A DNA stretch of 64,000 nucleotides. It comes from Annona cherimola (taxonomy: Eukaryota; Streptophyta; Magnoliopsida; Magnoliales; Annonaceae). A model generated the notes under the pieces. The model saw only the letters and a list, made by a program, of their open reading frames with translations, was not told the origin of the DNA and searched no databases. This document shows, one piece after another, positions 30,510 through 41,400 of this stretch. The first letter of the stretch is position 1. Every line of letters begins with the position of its first letter. The position numbers and the translations under genes are program-made. The stretch covers positions 5,173,579-5,237,578 of the forward strand of contig CM059975.1 of assembly GCA_030490835.1 (NCBI GenBank), read 5' to 3'.

Positions 30510-30713
30510 CAGGCAGAGAACTATTCTCAAACAGGGTCTGGAAACAGGAAATAGCCCTTTCCCATCTCCACAACCCTGTTTGAGTTCTCTGACAGATCAA
30601 GCAGTGCCACAGAACCACTTTAACCCCAGAAAGCCAATATCTTCCAACAGGACTATTGTATCACACATCGAGAAAGAAACCTTCTTAGACTGAAATTGAA
30701 TGCAGGACAATAT
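30510..30713 (-). other. 5' UTR exon of the Raf-like gene carrying two upstream ORFs
   Basis: On the minus strand, ttctgcag|atattgtcc at 30713 and tctgcctg|gtaagaaagg at 30510 bound a 204-nt exon upstream of the start codon. It contains uORF1 (30668-30597), MCDTIVLLEDIGFLGLKWFC plus GTA and a stop, and uORF2 (30565-30527), MGKGYFLFPDPV and a stop. Both would be scanned before the kinase start. The splice sites look strong, but exon use is inferred. Confidence 0.55.
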
Positions 30714-30785
30714 CTGCAGAAAATAAAATAAGACATCAATACTAAGCTACTTTAAAATTTATATATATATAGAGAGAGAGATATA

Positions 30786-31120
30786 TTCTGGTGCAGCATC
30801 GCTGAAATGAGCCCCACATGATCATGAAATCATAATCTATTCCACCCATTGTATTTAAAATAATGTATTCTATCACCATACCAATTTTCATCCCAATCAG
30901 ATATGTATATGGCCCCCATCTGAAAATGGTTTATTACGTTGGATTTATACCATTTTCAGATGGGGGCCATATACATATCTGATTGGGATGAAAATTGGTA
31001 TGGTAATAGAATACATTATTCTAAATACAATGGGTGGAGTAGACCATGATTTCATGATCATGTGGGGGCCATTTTTGGGCCACTGCACCGCTATTCCGGT
31101 GCAGTGACGCTGCACCGGAA
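30786..31120. mobile_element. Long fold-back (hairpin) element
   Basis: Arms 30810-30929 and 30949-31070 are inverted repeats with only a few mismatches, separated by a loop of about 19 nt (tttattacgttggatttata region). Example pair: atctgattgggatgaaaatt on the right arm is the exact complement of the left-arm sequence. The outer ends add short inverted GGTGCAGC pieces. TA/GA microsatellite lies on both sides. No coding capacity. It sits in the leader intron of the Raf gene. Confidence 0.85.
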
Positions 31121-31121
31121 C

Positions 31122-31203
<82 letters not shown>
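31122..31203. repeat. Compound microsatellite (CT)n(TA)n(GA)n
   Basis: About 20 CT units, about 11 TA units and about 9 GA units follow one another. The tract is self-complementary and abuts the fold-back element. A smaller TA/GA tract (about 30763-30786) flanks the other side. Confidence 0.95.
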
Positions 31204-31352
31204 GGAGGGAGGCTTAAAATGCAGAAAACCAAAATTGCAAATAAGTTCCACCCAGAAACCAAAAGAAGGCGCTAAACGGTCAACAAACAAAACTCATCTT
31301 TGTTCTCCTGAAGAAGAAGGGGAAAGATAAGCTTGAAGTCTATTTCCAGTAG

Positions 31353-31657
31353 GGCCTGTTTGGTAAGAGATAAATAAAAAATAAAAAATAAAAATAATGT
31401 CACTCTTTCCTACACACCTTATGATATGATTTGACATCTTAACTACCCAACCACCTTACTTATTTTAATTATTACCTCTATATTCCAATCATTTTTTCAC
31501 ATTTTTCTTATGATCATTCTATCTATTTTATCTTTATTCTCTTTTCTTTCTAATCATACCCTTATCAAAATACATCACTCTCACTTTTTTCAAAATTTCT
31601 CCCACAAATTTTTTCCTCACTTTTTTTTTTTTTTGTTACTTCATACCAAACAGAACC
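31353..31657. mobile_element. Tourist-like MITE, second subfamily
   Basis: Ends GGGCCTGTTTGGTA and TACCAAACAGAACC form imperfect inverted repeats about 305 bp apart. The interior has A-rich then TTTATTCTCTTTTCTTTC and ATCATACCCTTATC blocks like the main family. The flanking duplication is not clear (gta/ata). Confidence 0.7.
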
Positions 31658-33339
31658 ATAGATTATTTAGTATTTGCAACCACACACATTAGGATTCATG
31701 TTAAATGCTCTAGAAAGGTAGCTGACAACGATCATGGTTAACTGTGGCAAAAATAAGTATGCTGAAATGGATGAGTTATGAGATAAGATCTTTTTTCAAA
31801 AAAAGAAGAAAAAACTTATGGCCAAATGATTTGAAGGAACAGAACTTAAAAGTAATAATAAGTGAAAAATGTGAACAAAGCAAATTCCAGTACTTGGACA
31901 ATGCAAAAAGCAGAATGACAGTACTGATTAGAAGTGGAATGAAGTTGTGCCCTTCCAAAAGGAAAGGAGAAACACCAAATGACAAGTGCAGATATTGTAG
32001 GAAAAAGAACTAAAAGAAATATAGTTTAATGGATAATATGGATCACAAAAGAATAGAATGGCGCAAGTGGGTTGCTATGGCCAACTTAAAGAAATTGGAA
32101 TAGGGGCTTTAGATGATGCTTAAGAGAGGACCTTCAGAACATAAAGCAGAGCAACTAAAGCAGCACTGGTACCTGGAAATGCATTTTCTGATATCTTGAT
32201 GATAACCAATTTAGCAGATTTTCCAATTATCTCTGCTTTAAGGTTCTTTGAAAAATTCCATCGAAAAGAACAGAAAAATCCTCTGTGCACAGGCCAAACT
32301 TGAAAAACGCTTAATCAAAGGGCAAAAAAAAAAGCGCTATAAATGACTAGTTTTTTGGTTTAGAATTAACGTTATACACTTATATAAGAAAACAATATCT
32401 TATGAATTCAGGTTGACAGGTCATAAATTCGGGTTGTTGTACAGCCAATCTTTGAATTGAAAGAACTTCAGAAGGTCAGCGAATAGATAAGCAACACTCA
32501 GACAACAGATAACAGCAATCTACGATGTGTAAAATCCTCCTCACCAGGATGAATTCTTGCCCTACCTAAACCCGGAAAAAAAAAATATTATATATAACAG
32601 TGGATTGACAACATAAGCTGGTTTCAATAACAACTGGTACTTGTTGCCTACGGCATTAACATCTACTAGTATTAATACCTATGTTTAAATGACTTATTTA
32701 TCACATCCTATGACAATACATCTCCACAATCTTAAGAAGAGGATGACACCTCCAAAAAGCTTATTACGCCACAAAGCCTACAACAATAAAAGGCAGGAAA
32801 TCGCTGAAATGAACTTGTTCAAATACTTATAAATTCCAGATTTTGCTGCAAACCGAGGAATCAGCAGAAACCATCGCCCTCATTAAACAACCGACACCCT
32901 CTCAACCCAGAGCACAAACATTATCTCATGGCTGGTCCGCCAAAAATCAATACAAAGAATGGCGAGGAGCCCCTCTTTTAAAATAAATGCCAAAGGATTA
33001 TCTGACTTTCAAAAATAGAGGAAAAAGAAGGAACAATAACCAAAGCTATGAGATAAGGTTCTACAGCCAGCCTGCCCAGAAAGCTGTGTCCTTGCGCGAG
33101 GTGAATGCATTTCAAAGCATCGGTTCATTGAGGGGAGTCAGGAAAGAACGCCCACAAATCATTCCCGTTCACTTCTCCAAGCATATGACTATCAGGCAAG
33201 CAACAAAAAACAACCGTTTTGCAAAACAGCGATCTGAAACGCAACAGAATAGCAAAACAAAGTCCAATAATAAAATGCCAATGATAAATGCCGATTACAG
33301 GAATCACGAAAACAAGAGAAAAAAAAATCCGTTTTTCAC

Positions 33340-33620
33340 CTCTTGTTTCGATCTTCTCCAAATCCGTCGCCGCCACCATTACCGATCCCCAAAAAAAAAA
33401 AAAAATGAGACAACAAAACCACGAAATGAAGAAGAGCAGAGCAGAGCTTCTAGCTACCTCAAAGAAGAAGAAGAGGAGAAGAAGTCAGAAGTGGAGCGGC
33501 GTTTCTGTTGCTTTCTGAATTTCTCCTTCTCAGATTTTCGAAAATCTTCCCACAAACGAAGTCTCCCTCTGCATTCTCTCTCTGTTTATCTATCGCTCTC
33601 TTCGACTCACCTCCCAAATT
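33340..33620 (-). promoter_or_regulatory. Probable first leader exon and promoter side of the Raf-like gene
   Basis: The minus strand here shows a CTTCTTCTCCTCTTCTTCTT pyrimidine tract, a T-run and ATGGTGGCGGCGACG, with a possible donor ACAAGAG|gtgaaaaac at 33340. Such CT-rich sequence is common at plant transcription starts. The assignment is positional only. The long open frame on the opposite strand is treated as a shadow. Confidence 0.35.
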
Positions 33621-35473
33621 CAAGTGCTACTCGCGCTATCGGTGCACCGACTTCAGCCGAGCAGGCCTGCATTTCCTATAATCTACACCGTGCATCGCTG
33701 GGGCCCGCGGTGATCGAACGGCACGACCACGACCACGACCAGAGGGAGATCTCGGCCGTTTCTTTTTGTTTCCAACCCGCCAAGTCGCACGAAAGAATCA
33801 GGCAAGAAGCTGAGGAATACTGCGGTTCTTTGTCTCTATCACGACCAATACCTAGCAAAGGACAAACAAAGGGAGATGGGCAGTAAACACGTGTGCCACC
33901 AACAACCGAGATCAGAGCGCATGTTCCCGACTCCCGAGAGCTGAAACAGTGATCCTCTCATTTAACATTTGTCTATTTTTAGAGCTTTGATAAATATTTT
34001 GTATTTTAGATTTTTTTAGTAAAGGAGTGTTTCAAGTCATACACAATTCTTGGATCAAATATGTATCATTATTTCGAAAACATCTTTCTAATTTTAAATA
34101 TAATTTTTTAAATTTTCAATACAATTTTACTTATTCTCAATTAAACTTTACTTATTTTTAAATATATATCGTTACATTTTTATTATCTGATATATAAATT
34201 ATATCCGAAAATATTATATGATTTAGAACGCCCTAAATAACCATAAAAATGGGTAGTTTTTGCTATTGGTTACGGATCATAGCGAATTTGCTCTTCCCAC
34301 CATTTATGCGCCATAACTATGAAAGCTGTGGGCTGTCTGTTCATCCATCCTCGATCCGGAAGATGCTATCGCCGCTCAGTCAATATATTATTAAAAAAAA
34401 AAACGAAAATAGTCTTCTGCATGAAGTCAATTTCCTTTTTCGAGGCTTTTACGCAAATGCCACTGCAGTCGATCAACCTGGGTAGCTTTCGAAAGTGGGC
34501 CTGCCGCCCATCCTTTAGTCTTTTTCTCGGTATATTTGTCCAAAAATTTGACAGCTGGAAATTGAAATTAATTAATGAGGAATGACCATCCTTGAATTTT
34601 TTATAGTATTTTTTTCTTTAAAAAAAATAAAGGTGGCCAGATAGTAAAGTAAGCCCTTTCTTCGCATCGACGTTGCACCTTCTTTGGGTTTGGCATCCTC
34701 AGCAAAGTCACGTTAAATTGTCAATGCGTGGCCCTGATCTGGCTCAACTCATACCCAAACCCGAACCGTCTCCAACCGATTTTCAGGGTCTTTGCACAGA
34801 CTGCAATCCTTTGATGGCAGAAGAGCTTCCGATTCATCTGCATGATGAGGAAGGATTTGAATCCCAAAAACTGTTTTAAAAAATAAAATAAAATAAATGA
34901 CGGTCCAATGAAAGCGATATCAAATTAAGTTACACCGTCTTCGAAGCATTGACGATCAAAAGGCTGGCATATTAAAATGCACTTGAGGTTGGCAATTTGC
35001 CGTGGATGGGAATATAAAAAGGCCTTAGCTGAGTATGCAACAGTGATATGGCCAATTATAATTTTTTTATAAAATGGAGCGAGCTTGTTTAGTGTCCCTG
35101 TTTAGTATGTGTTGGCTAAGCGGTTTTTGGGGCTGTAGTGACATGCATGCAACCTGGCCTTGGCCGATCCAGCACGTTGGTGCAATGCAGACGACGATGC
35201 TGGGGTCAGGTGACAGAGCGGTGATTGAGAGAAGGCGCTCAAAAAAAATGTTTGTGTGGCTCCTCTCAGACCGGCTTGAAATTGCCCAAAATGTTGCTCC
35301 CCTGCAGTCGTGGCATCAATGTGAATCTCTCTTGTTCCGGGCATTTTCACGTGCATGCATGTGACCTGCGCGCCACCGTTTCTCGGGGGTTTGTGTGTGT
35401 CGATCTCGGGCCACTGTTGGTGTACGGTCCTCCGCGCGCGCGCGCGCAATACGCAAATAATGTAAAATGCGGC
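33621..35473. other. Intergenic region upstream of the Raf-like gene
   Basis: No supported gene. AT-rich DNA at 33950-34240 gives way to mixed sequence with several short unsupported frames. A CG-rich dinucleotide tract (cgcgcgcgcgcgc) lies at about 35433-35446, just before hAT-like copy 3. Confidence 0.45.
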
Positions 35474-36182
35474 TACGGGTGAACTTTGGATTCATCTGGA
35501 ATCTAATCTTAATTCTATTTATAAAATATCAATCTTAACTTTAATTCTAATCTTAATCTTAATCCTATTTATAAAACTTAAATCCTAACCTTATTTTTAA
35601 AAATCGAATTTGGATTGAATTTTGGATTGGAATTTGTGTTGATGTATTTACATTTTATTTAAAAGTAACAAGTTTAGAATTTCATATGAATAAATAATAA
35701 TAATAAATCATGTAAGTAAATATAATAATATATAATCAAACTACATATTTTTTAAAAAAAAGTAATATAAAGAATATTTTTAGAAAAAATTTAACATCAA
35801 AACTAAGATAAAAGAAAAAAATTAATAAGTGTAAAAGTAAATGATAAAAATAAAAGATAAATATAAATGAAATAATATACTTTATTCACAATAAAATTAT
35901 AATATGTCAAATATGTATTCAAATATAGATATAATAACATAAAATATGTAGAATATAAAGAAATATTATTTAAATAATATGTATATAATACATTTTGTAA
36001 TAAATATAAAATGGGAAATCGGGCTCGGGTTCACTTGATCCATAACCTTATTATATTTACAAATCGGGTTCGGGTTTTCAGGGCTTGGATTATGAAAAAT
36101 CAAGATTCAACACTGTTCAAAATCAGGTTCAACGGGCTGGGGTCGGGCTCAACCCGGCCAAAGTTGCACCCCTAGATGTGGC
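35466..36182. mobile_element. hAT-like non-autonomous transposon, copy 3
   Basis: Element 35474-36174 (701 bp), left end degraded to TACGGGTGAACTTTGGATTC, right end GGCCAAAGTTGCACCCCTA. The flanks aatgcggc (35466-35473) and gatgtggc (36175-36182) match at 6 of 8 positions. The interior aligns with copies 1 and 2. Confidence 0.74.
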
Positions 36183-36721
36183 TTTGACATGGATTTTCCA
36201 CATATGTATTTCTTCATGAATCGCTTGCTGGTTTATTATAATGATGGGTTGTTAGAATATTCGCTACAAGAAAAGCATTACTGCATCTTTGAGGATTAAG
36301 ATATATAACTATGGAATTTGGTTAGTTGGTGTTTGGATAAGTATCCTTAGGCATCAATTAACTAGCTTCTCGGACCAGTACATTGGAAGAATTTTTTTTT
36401 TTTTTTGGTTTGTATTTGACAAAATGATTTGATATCTGATGAAATCTCAATTTAGCTATCAATCATTCGTAATTAGCAGCGGAGTATAGGCAGGCAGGCC
36501 GGCCCCGGTTATCCATGGCCCAGGATCAGTGGCTGAATATAAAATAATAAATCCAGTTGAGTACAAGGAAAATGAAAAAAAAAATAAGAAAAAATTAGAA
36601 TATTAGAATATTATCATCATCCACCAGCATGTTTTCCAAAATGTATGACAGACTTCACACCGGTTGTACCCTTACACCACTGGAAGGGCGCTTTAGCCTT
36701 AAAGCAAAGGTAAAATCACAT

Positions 36722-37282
36722 TAGGGTACAATTTAGTCAATCCAAACTAATTTTTAGCGGATTAGGATTGATAGTTTTTGATCTGTCAACCCATTTACAT
36801 AATTTGTGAAATATATTTAATTAAATAGGTTGATTATATGTTGAATCTATCTAAATGTCAACTCAATTTCCAACCAGTTTAGCTCATCAGACTTTGTAAT
36901 TTATTTATGCTCCATGAAGAATTAATACTCTTTAATACTTATTATAAAAGTTATATATTCTTATGAACAATAAATTTAACATTTAAATGAAGAATATATG
37001 TGAAAGTTAATGTTTTTATATTCAATTAGATGATTAATTTTAGAACTCTTTTTTTTTTGGCACAAAAATGCTTTTGTTGATTATGTAGAATTATATTTTA
37101 AAATAGTTTGTTATCGTATTTTTTATTATTCAATCCATTAATAATCCGTTTAACCAACTCGTCAATAACCCACAATCCAATCCGTTTCTGTAAATAGATT
37201 AAAATTAAAGTTGATATATTATAAATGTGATAGGGTTAGAATTAGCTTTCAACTCGAATAACCCGACCTAGTTACATTCCTA
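36722..37282. mobile_element. Possible hAT-like element of another subfamily
   Basis: The left end TAGGGTACAATTTAGTC and right end GACCTAGTTACATTCCTA recall hAT ends. The interior mentions the AACCCGACC and AACCCATTTA words common in such elements. The flanking duplication is poor (about 5 of 8), so the call is weak. Confidence 0.4.
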
Positions 37283-37650
37283 CAAACATCAGTTCGACCT
37301 TGTTAAACATTTTTTTATAGTGATAAACAAATATTAGTTTCGAACCTCACATCCCAAACCAATCTCATCGGCACCGCCAAAAGTAACCACGTAGATTCAC
37401 AATTTGAGTAGGGTCAGCTACGTTGATTTCGTCCTGTTATTTATTATTCTTGAGCATTGTCCGCTTTCATATCTTTTCTGATAATCTCTGAACTTTTTTT
37501 TTTGTTTCTTTATTTCCCTTGTGAAATTCATTCCTCTGAACTAGTATTGTTTTTTTATTTCTGCTTCACACAATCAAACCACCCAAATTTACTTTCTATT
37601 ATTTATTAGTTCGTACCATCTTAAGATTCTCGTTTCAGCTATCTTCATTT

Positions 37651-37837
37651 TGGGTGTGTTTAGTAGTATGAAAAAGTTGCGACGGGAAAATGTTTGGCTC
37701 ATAAAATAAAGGTAATGGCCAGGAGTAGAAGGTAGTTATATGGAAAAATACGTACAAATGATTGGAAAAAATAATAGTTATATAGAAAAGAGTGTGAAAG
37801 AGTTGTGTGGCAATGTTTTTTTTCAAACACACCCTTT
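37651..37837. mobile_element. Shortened Tourist-like MITE
   Basis: GGGTGTGTTTAGT (from about 37652) and TCAAACACACCC (to 37834) are inverted ends only about 183 bp apart. The interior keeps the GAAAAAGTTG end and GGTAGTTATATGGAAAAATA core in the reverse orientation but lacks the middle of the full-length copies. Confidence 0.72.
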
Positions 37838-38363
37838 ATGTAAGTGTTGCTCTTTAACTACTAAATATTCTACCCACAAAGCACGACTGTTCTTACAGCT
37901 ATCTTAAAATCTTCTTTTTGATCTAATCAGCACTTGTCATTCACAGAAAATTCAAATCTATGTCACTTCTAATCACAAACCAGTACATGGGCATTAAATT
38001 TGAACATACTGCATATTCACATTGTATTGAAGTAAGAGATATGGATCCCGAATAGAGTTACTGACTTAGTGCATCGTTCAAAAAGCGAACAACAAAGGTA
38101 GAGGGCATAGAACTAAGAATACATCCTAAACGGGCCCTATATGCTTGTGGATTCCAAAGCAATACACCTATATCAATCAAATCCAACCATGACACACCAG
38201 ATCCAAAACCAATCAACATGGAAACAGTTTTCCGTAAGTGTCCATTTATGAAACTCAGATTCTTTGGACTCTTCAGGGCAATTCACGTTACCCAGTTTTA
38301 CATAACGGAGCAACTACTTTCCTCCCTGCAAAAATGAATAATTGATTAGAATATGGAAGGAAG

Positions 38364-38365
38364 AG

Positions 38366-38399
<34 letters not shown>
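38364..38399. repeat. (GA)18 microsatellite next to the SLT gene stop codon
   Basis: About 18 GA units end two bases from the stop codon (38402-38404) of the minus-strand gene. In the mRNA the 3' UTR would therefore open with a (CU)n tract. Confidence 0.92.
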
Positions 38400-38400
<1 letters not shown>

Positions 38401-38401
38401 T

Positions 38402-41400
38402 TCACTTCTTTTCATCTGCATAGAAAGACAATGCTTCTCGAAATCTAGTCCAATGTTGACCTGTCTCCTGGAGACTGACCTTCTCTGGCCCCCCTGCGAG
38501 ATAAGCTTGCACAATGAACTGACGAGTTCTTTCCCTGACAATTTACAGTAAACAATAGCAGTGAGAAACTTATCCTGAACGTGGGATCCATTGGTTCAAT
38601 GGTTTTTATGCATTTGGTTCATAATGTTTAGAAGTGACATCGCTCCATGTGACATGCATGTCATTCTAGCATGTTCAAATCAGAAATATACTGGATTCAA
38701 ATCCTCCCTTTTTGGACATTGTGAAACAGAAAGCTATTTTTCCCAATTTATTTGGATACTTGACCATTTTCCTTTCTTTATTTTTACAAAGAGAGCCATT
38801 GACAACTTGGGTCATACGATCAAAGTGAATCTGGGGCTATGCCTATTAAAAATGAGGTTTGTGTTATGAACTTTTGATTGATTTATGCACAGGACGGATA
38901 GGACGCCATCATGCCACCACTTCATAAAACAGAAAACACTGCCTACGACCAGCCATTTTGTCAGGAGAGGATGGTTTTTGGATTTTGCTAGACCTACCTC
39001 CCTTCATATTTGGATAACCAGCTCCAGTAGGATGCACCAAAGTACATTGATAGAAATGGATTTGAAAGATCCTCTACCGAATTTGCTTTATAGGCCTTAC
39101 AGCCCAGATCCCTTGAAATTGAAAATGCAGTGTCAGCACAGAAATAAATAAATACAAAGCTTCGACAAAATCCAAATTTGAAATACATGAACATGCATCT
39201 CTTTGCACATGACGCGAAATTGTTTTCATAAAGGTGTGGCTTACTTGTGTAGCCAAAGAGCTGTTGGATACTCGATTCCCATGACTCCAGAATGGGAATC
39301 CACTCCGTTCACAAATCGCATGCTAACCACCTCTGCCATGGCAGCTAAAAGCTCCTGTGCACAAATAATCCCAGGAGAATTAGGCATCTTGTTGGATAAA
39401 GGGTAAGCATAAACTGGACAAAGAGCCAATCTGGAAGGATGTAGGGACAAGTGTAAGAAGAAGAAAACTGTTCATGCTTTGTCAAGTAAATCTTTTCAGT
39501 TCAGCTGGACATTCTTATTATTTGCAATCTTTTCAGGAAAAAAAAAATTGTTGCCAGTGCTTCTGTCGTGCAATTTGAAACTGGACATTCTTGTAAGTTG
39601 TAATCTTGGCAAGTATAATAATAATAACAAGAAAAACAACAACAACAATCACTGATGCTTCTGCCATGAAAAATCTATGGAAAGCTGAAACACTTCAACT
39701 TTAGTAGAAAGGACACAGTGAAGCACTAGTTGATTGCATGTGGTGATAGTATGGCTGGGGAAGGTACTCTGGGTTAAATGAGAAAAGCTTATTGTCCACT
39801 TTGGTTTCAGGTGTGAAAACAACTTTTCAGATCAGAAAGAGTTGATTCAGGCATGAATATCACACCAGAGAAAAGCACAAACTTACTTCAAGTAGGAAAA
39901 AATGATATTGCTTGGTCACAGAATGAAGTGGCATATTTTTAAAGGACTGAACGTTGAGAGAACAAATTTTCTTAAATACACATAAAAAAATATTGTTCTT
40001 AAATAAACCCACTTAAACAGTGATCAATCTACATAAGATGAACATATCCTAGTTCAAAAGTAATACATGACATTTAAGATTCATAAGTTAGCTCTAAAGT
40101 AACACATGATATCTAAGAATGATAAGTCAGTTCTACATTAACACGATTTTTACAATTAATACTTTTAAGGTCGACTTACAGATCGTATTTCTTTTGAGCT
40201 GAAGTATCTGGATATAATGATCTCAGAAACTGCCTGCAGATGAACATTCAAATAAGAGACCATTCTTCTGTGGTAAGACTTGCACCATGATAATAGGCTG
40301 GGTGCTATGTGGTCAACTTCAAGACCATATTAAGAAATTACATAACCTCCAACCCACAATTGCCAAGTGATTGTCAGTATAGATTTGACTGGTTTCAGCC
40401 CATTGATCAAAAGATGGGCGGCCCTTCTGTTCAGTGAAAACTTCTTGCTGGTATTGTGTAGGCCATTTTATTCTGAAGTAGTTTCTATCTTTTCATTATT
40501 ATACCTTCACTTCTGCCCGGGAAAGATAGGGTCTGTTCTCAGCATCATGCGAAAACCGCACTTTTCCTCGATTCTCTCCAGACTTGATCCACTCATTACG
40601 GACATTAGGATGATTCCACAACTCCTCCATATCCTCAGGTGAAACTCTTGTATCCCAGTACATCCATGAATCACCTGCTTTCGTATGGACAGAATAATGG
40701 ATGTTAAATAACCTAGTATGAGAGGAACTTTCATTAGAAACATACTGTGTTTCAATATGAATTTTTGAGTGGAACCTCCAAGCAACCATGGAAATAGCAC
40801 TCATATACTTTAAGGGCCTGATGCTTGTGCCCTCACTGTTATGAACATGTGATTCAAATGATACAAGATTGAATGGTAACATCATCACAACTACTGTAAA
40901 AAACATAGAGAAAAGATTGCTGAAGGTGGATTTGCAGGCTTGAAATGGACGCAAGTGCAGTACAAGTTGAATACTTTGTTTCTATCAAAGAATACATAGC
41001 ATGTCGGTGGTGACATAAACCTGCTAAGTCATAGAACTGAGTACCTGCCTTTGGTGAAACTAGTGCCGAGGGACCAGGAGAATGAGGTGAAGCAGTATGA
41101 TTGTCGATTATTCGCTGCAACCTGCACATGAATAAGAAACAGTAATGACATCTAGGACTTAAATTTCCATCATATTCAAACAAAATTTGTTGGTTGTATT
41201 CTACTTGAATAATGACATATTCATCACATAAAAGTACCCTTTGACAATAGATGCATAAGGAAAGCATTGGCAAGAGCCAACAAGGTACTTTGTTGACACA
41301 AGCAGTCAGATGTGTGCTTGAAACCCTGAAATGGCTTTTGGCTTGCAATATCCAGGCTGACTTCTGAGCAGCAGACCCAATGTCCAACAAGCATGATAAG

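Noticed and set aside
32987..33886. A 299-codon open frame on the plus strand
   Set aside because: Lys/Arg/Ser-rich low-complexity translation antisense to the likely leader of the Raf gene. No domain, no splice context and many A-runs.
34249..35482. Several 70-115 codon frames on both strands
   Set aside because: Mutually overlapping, with no family resemblance or splice partners.
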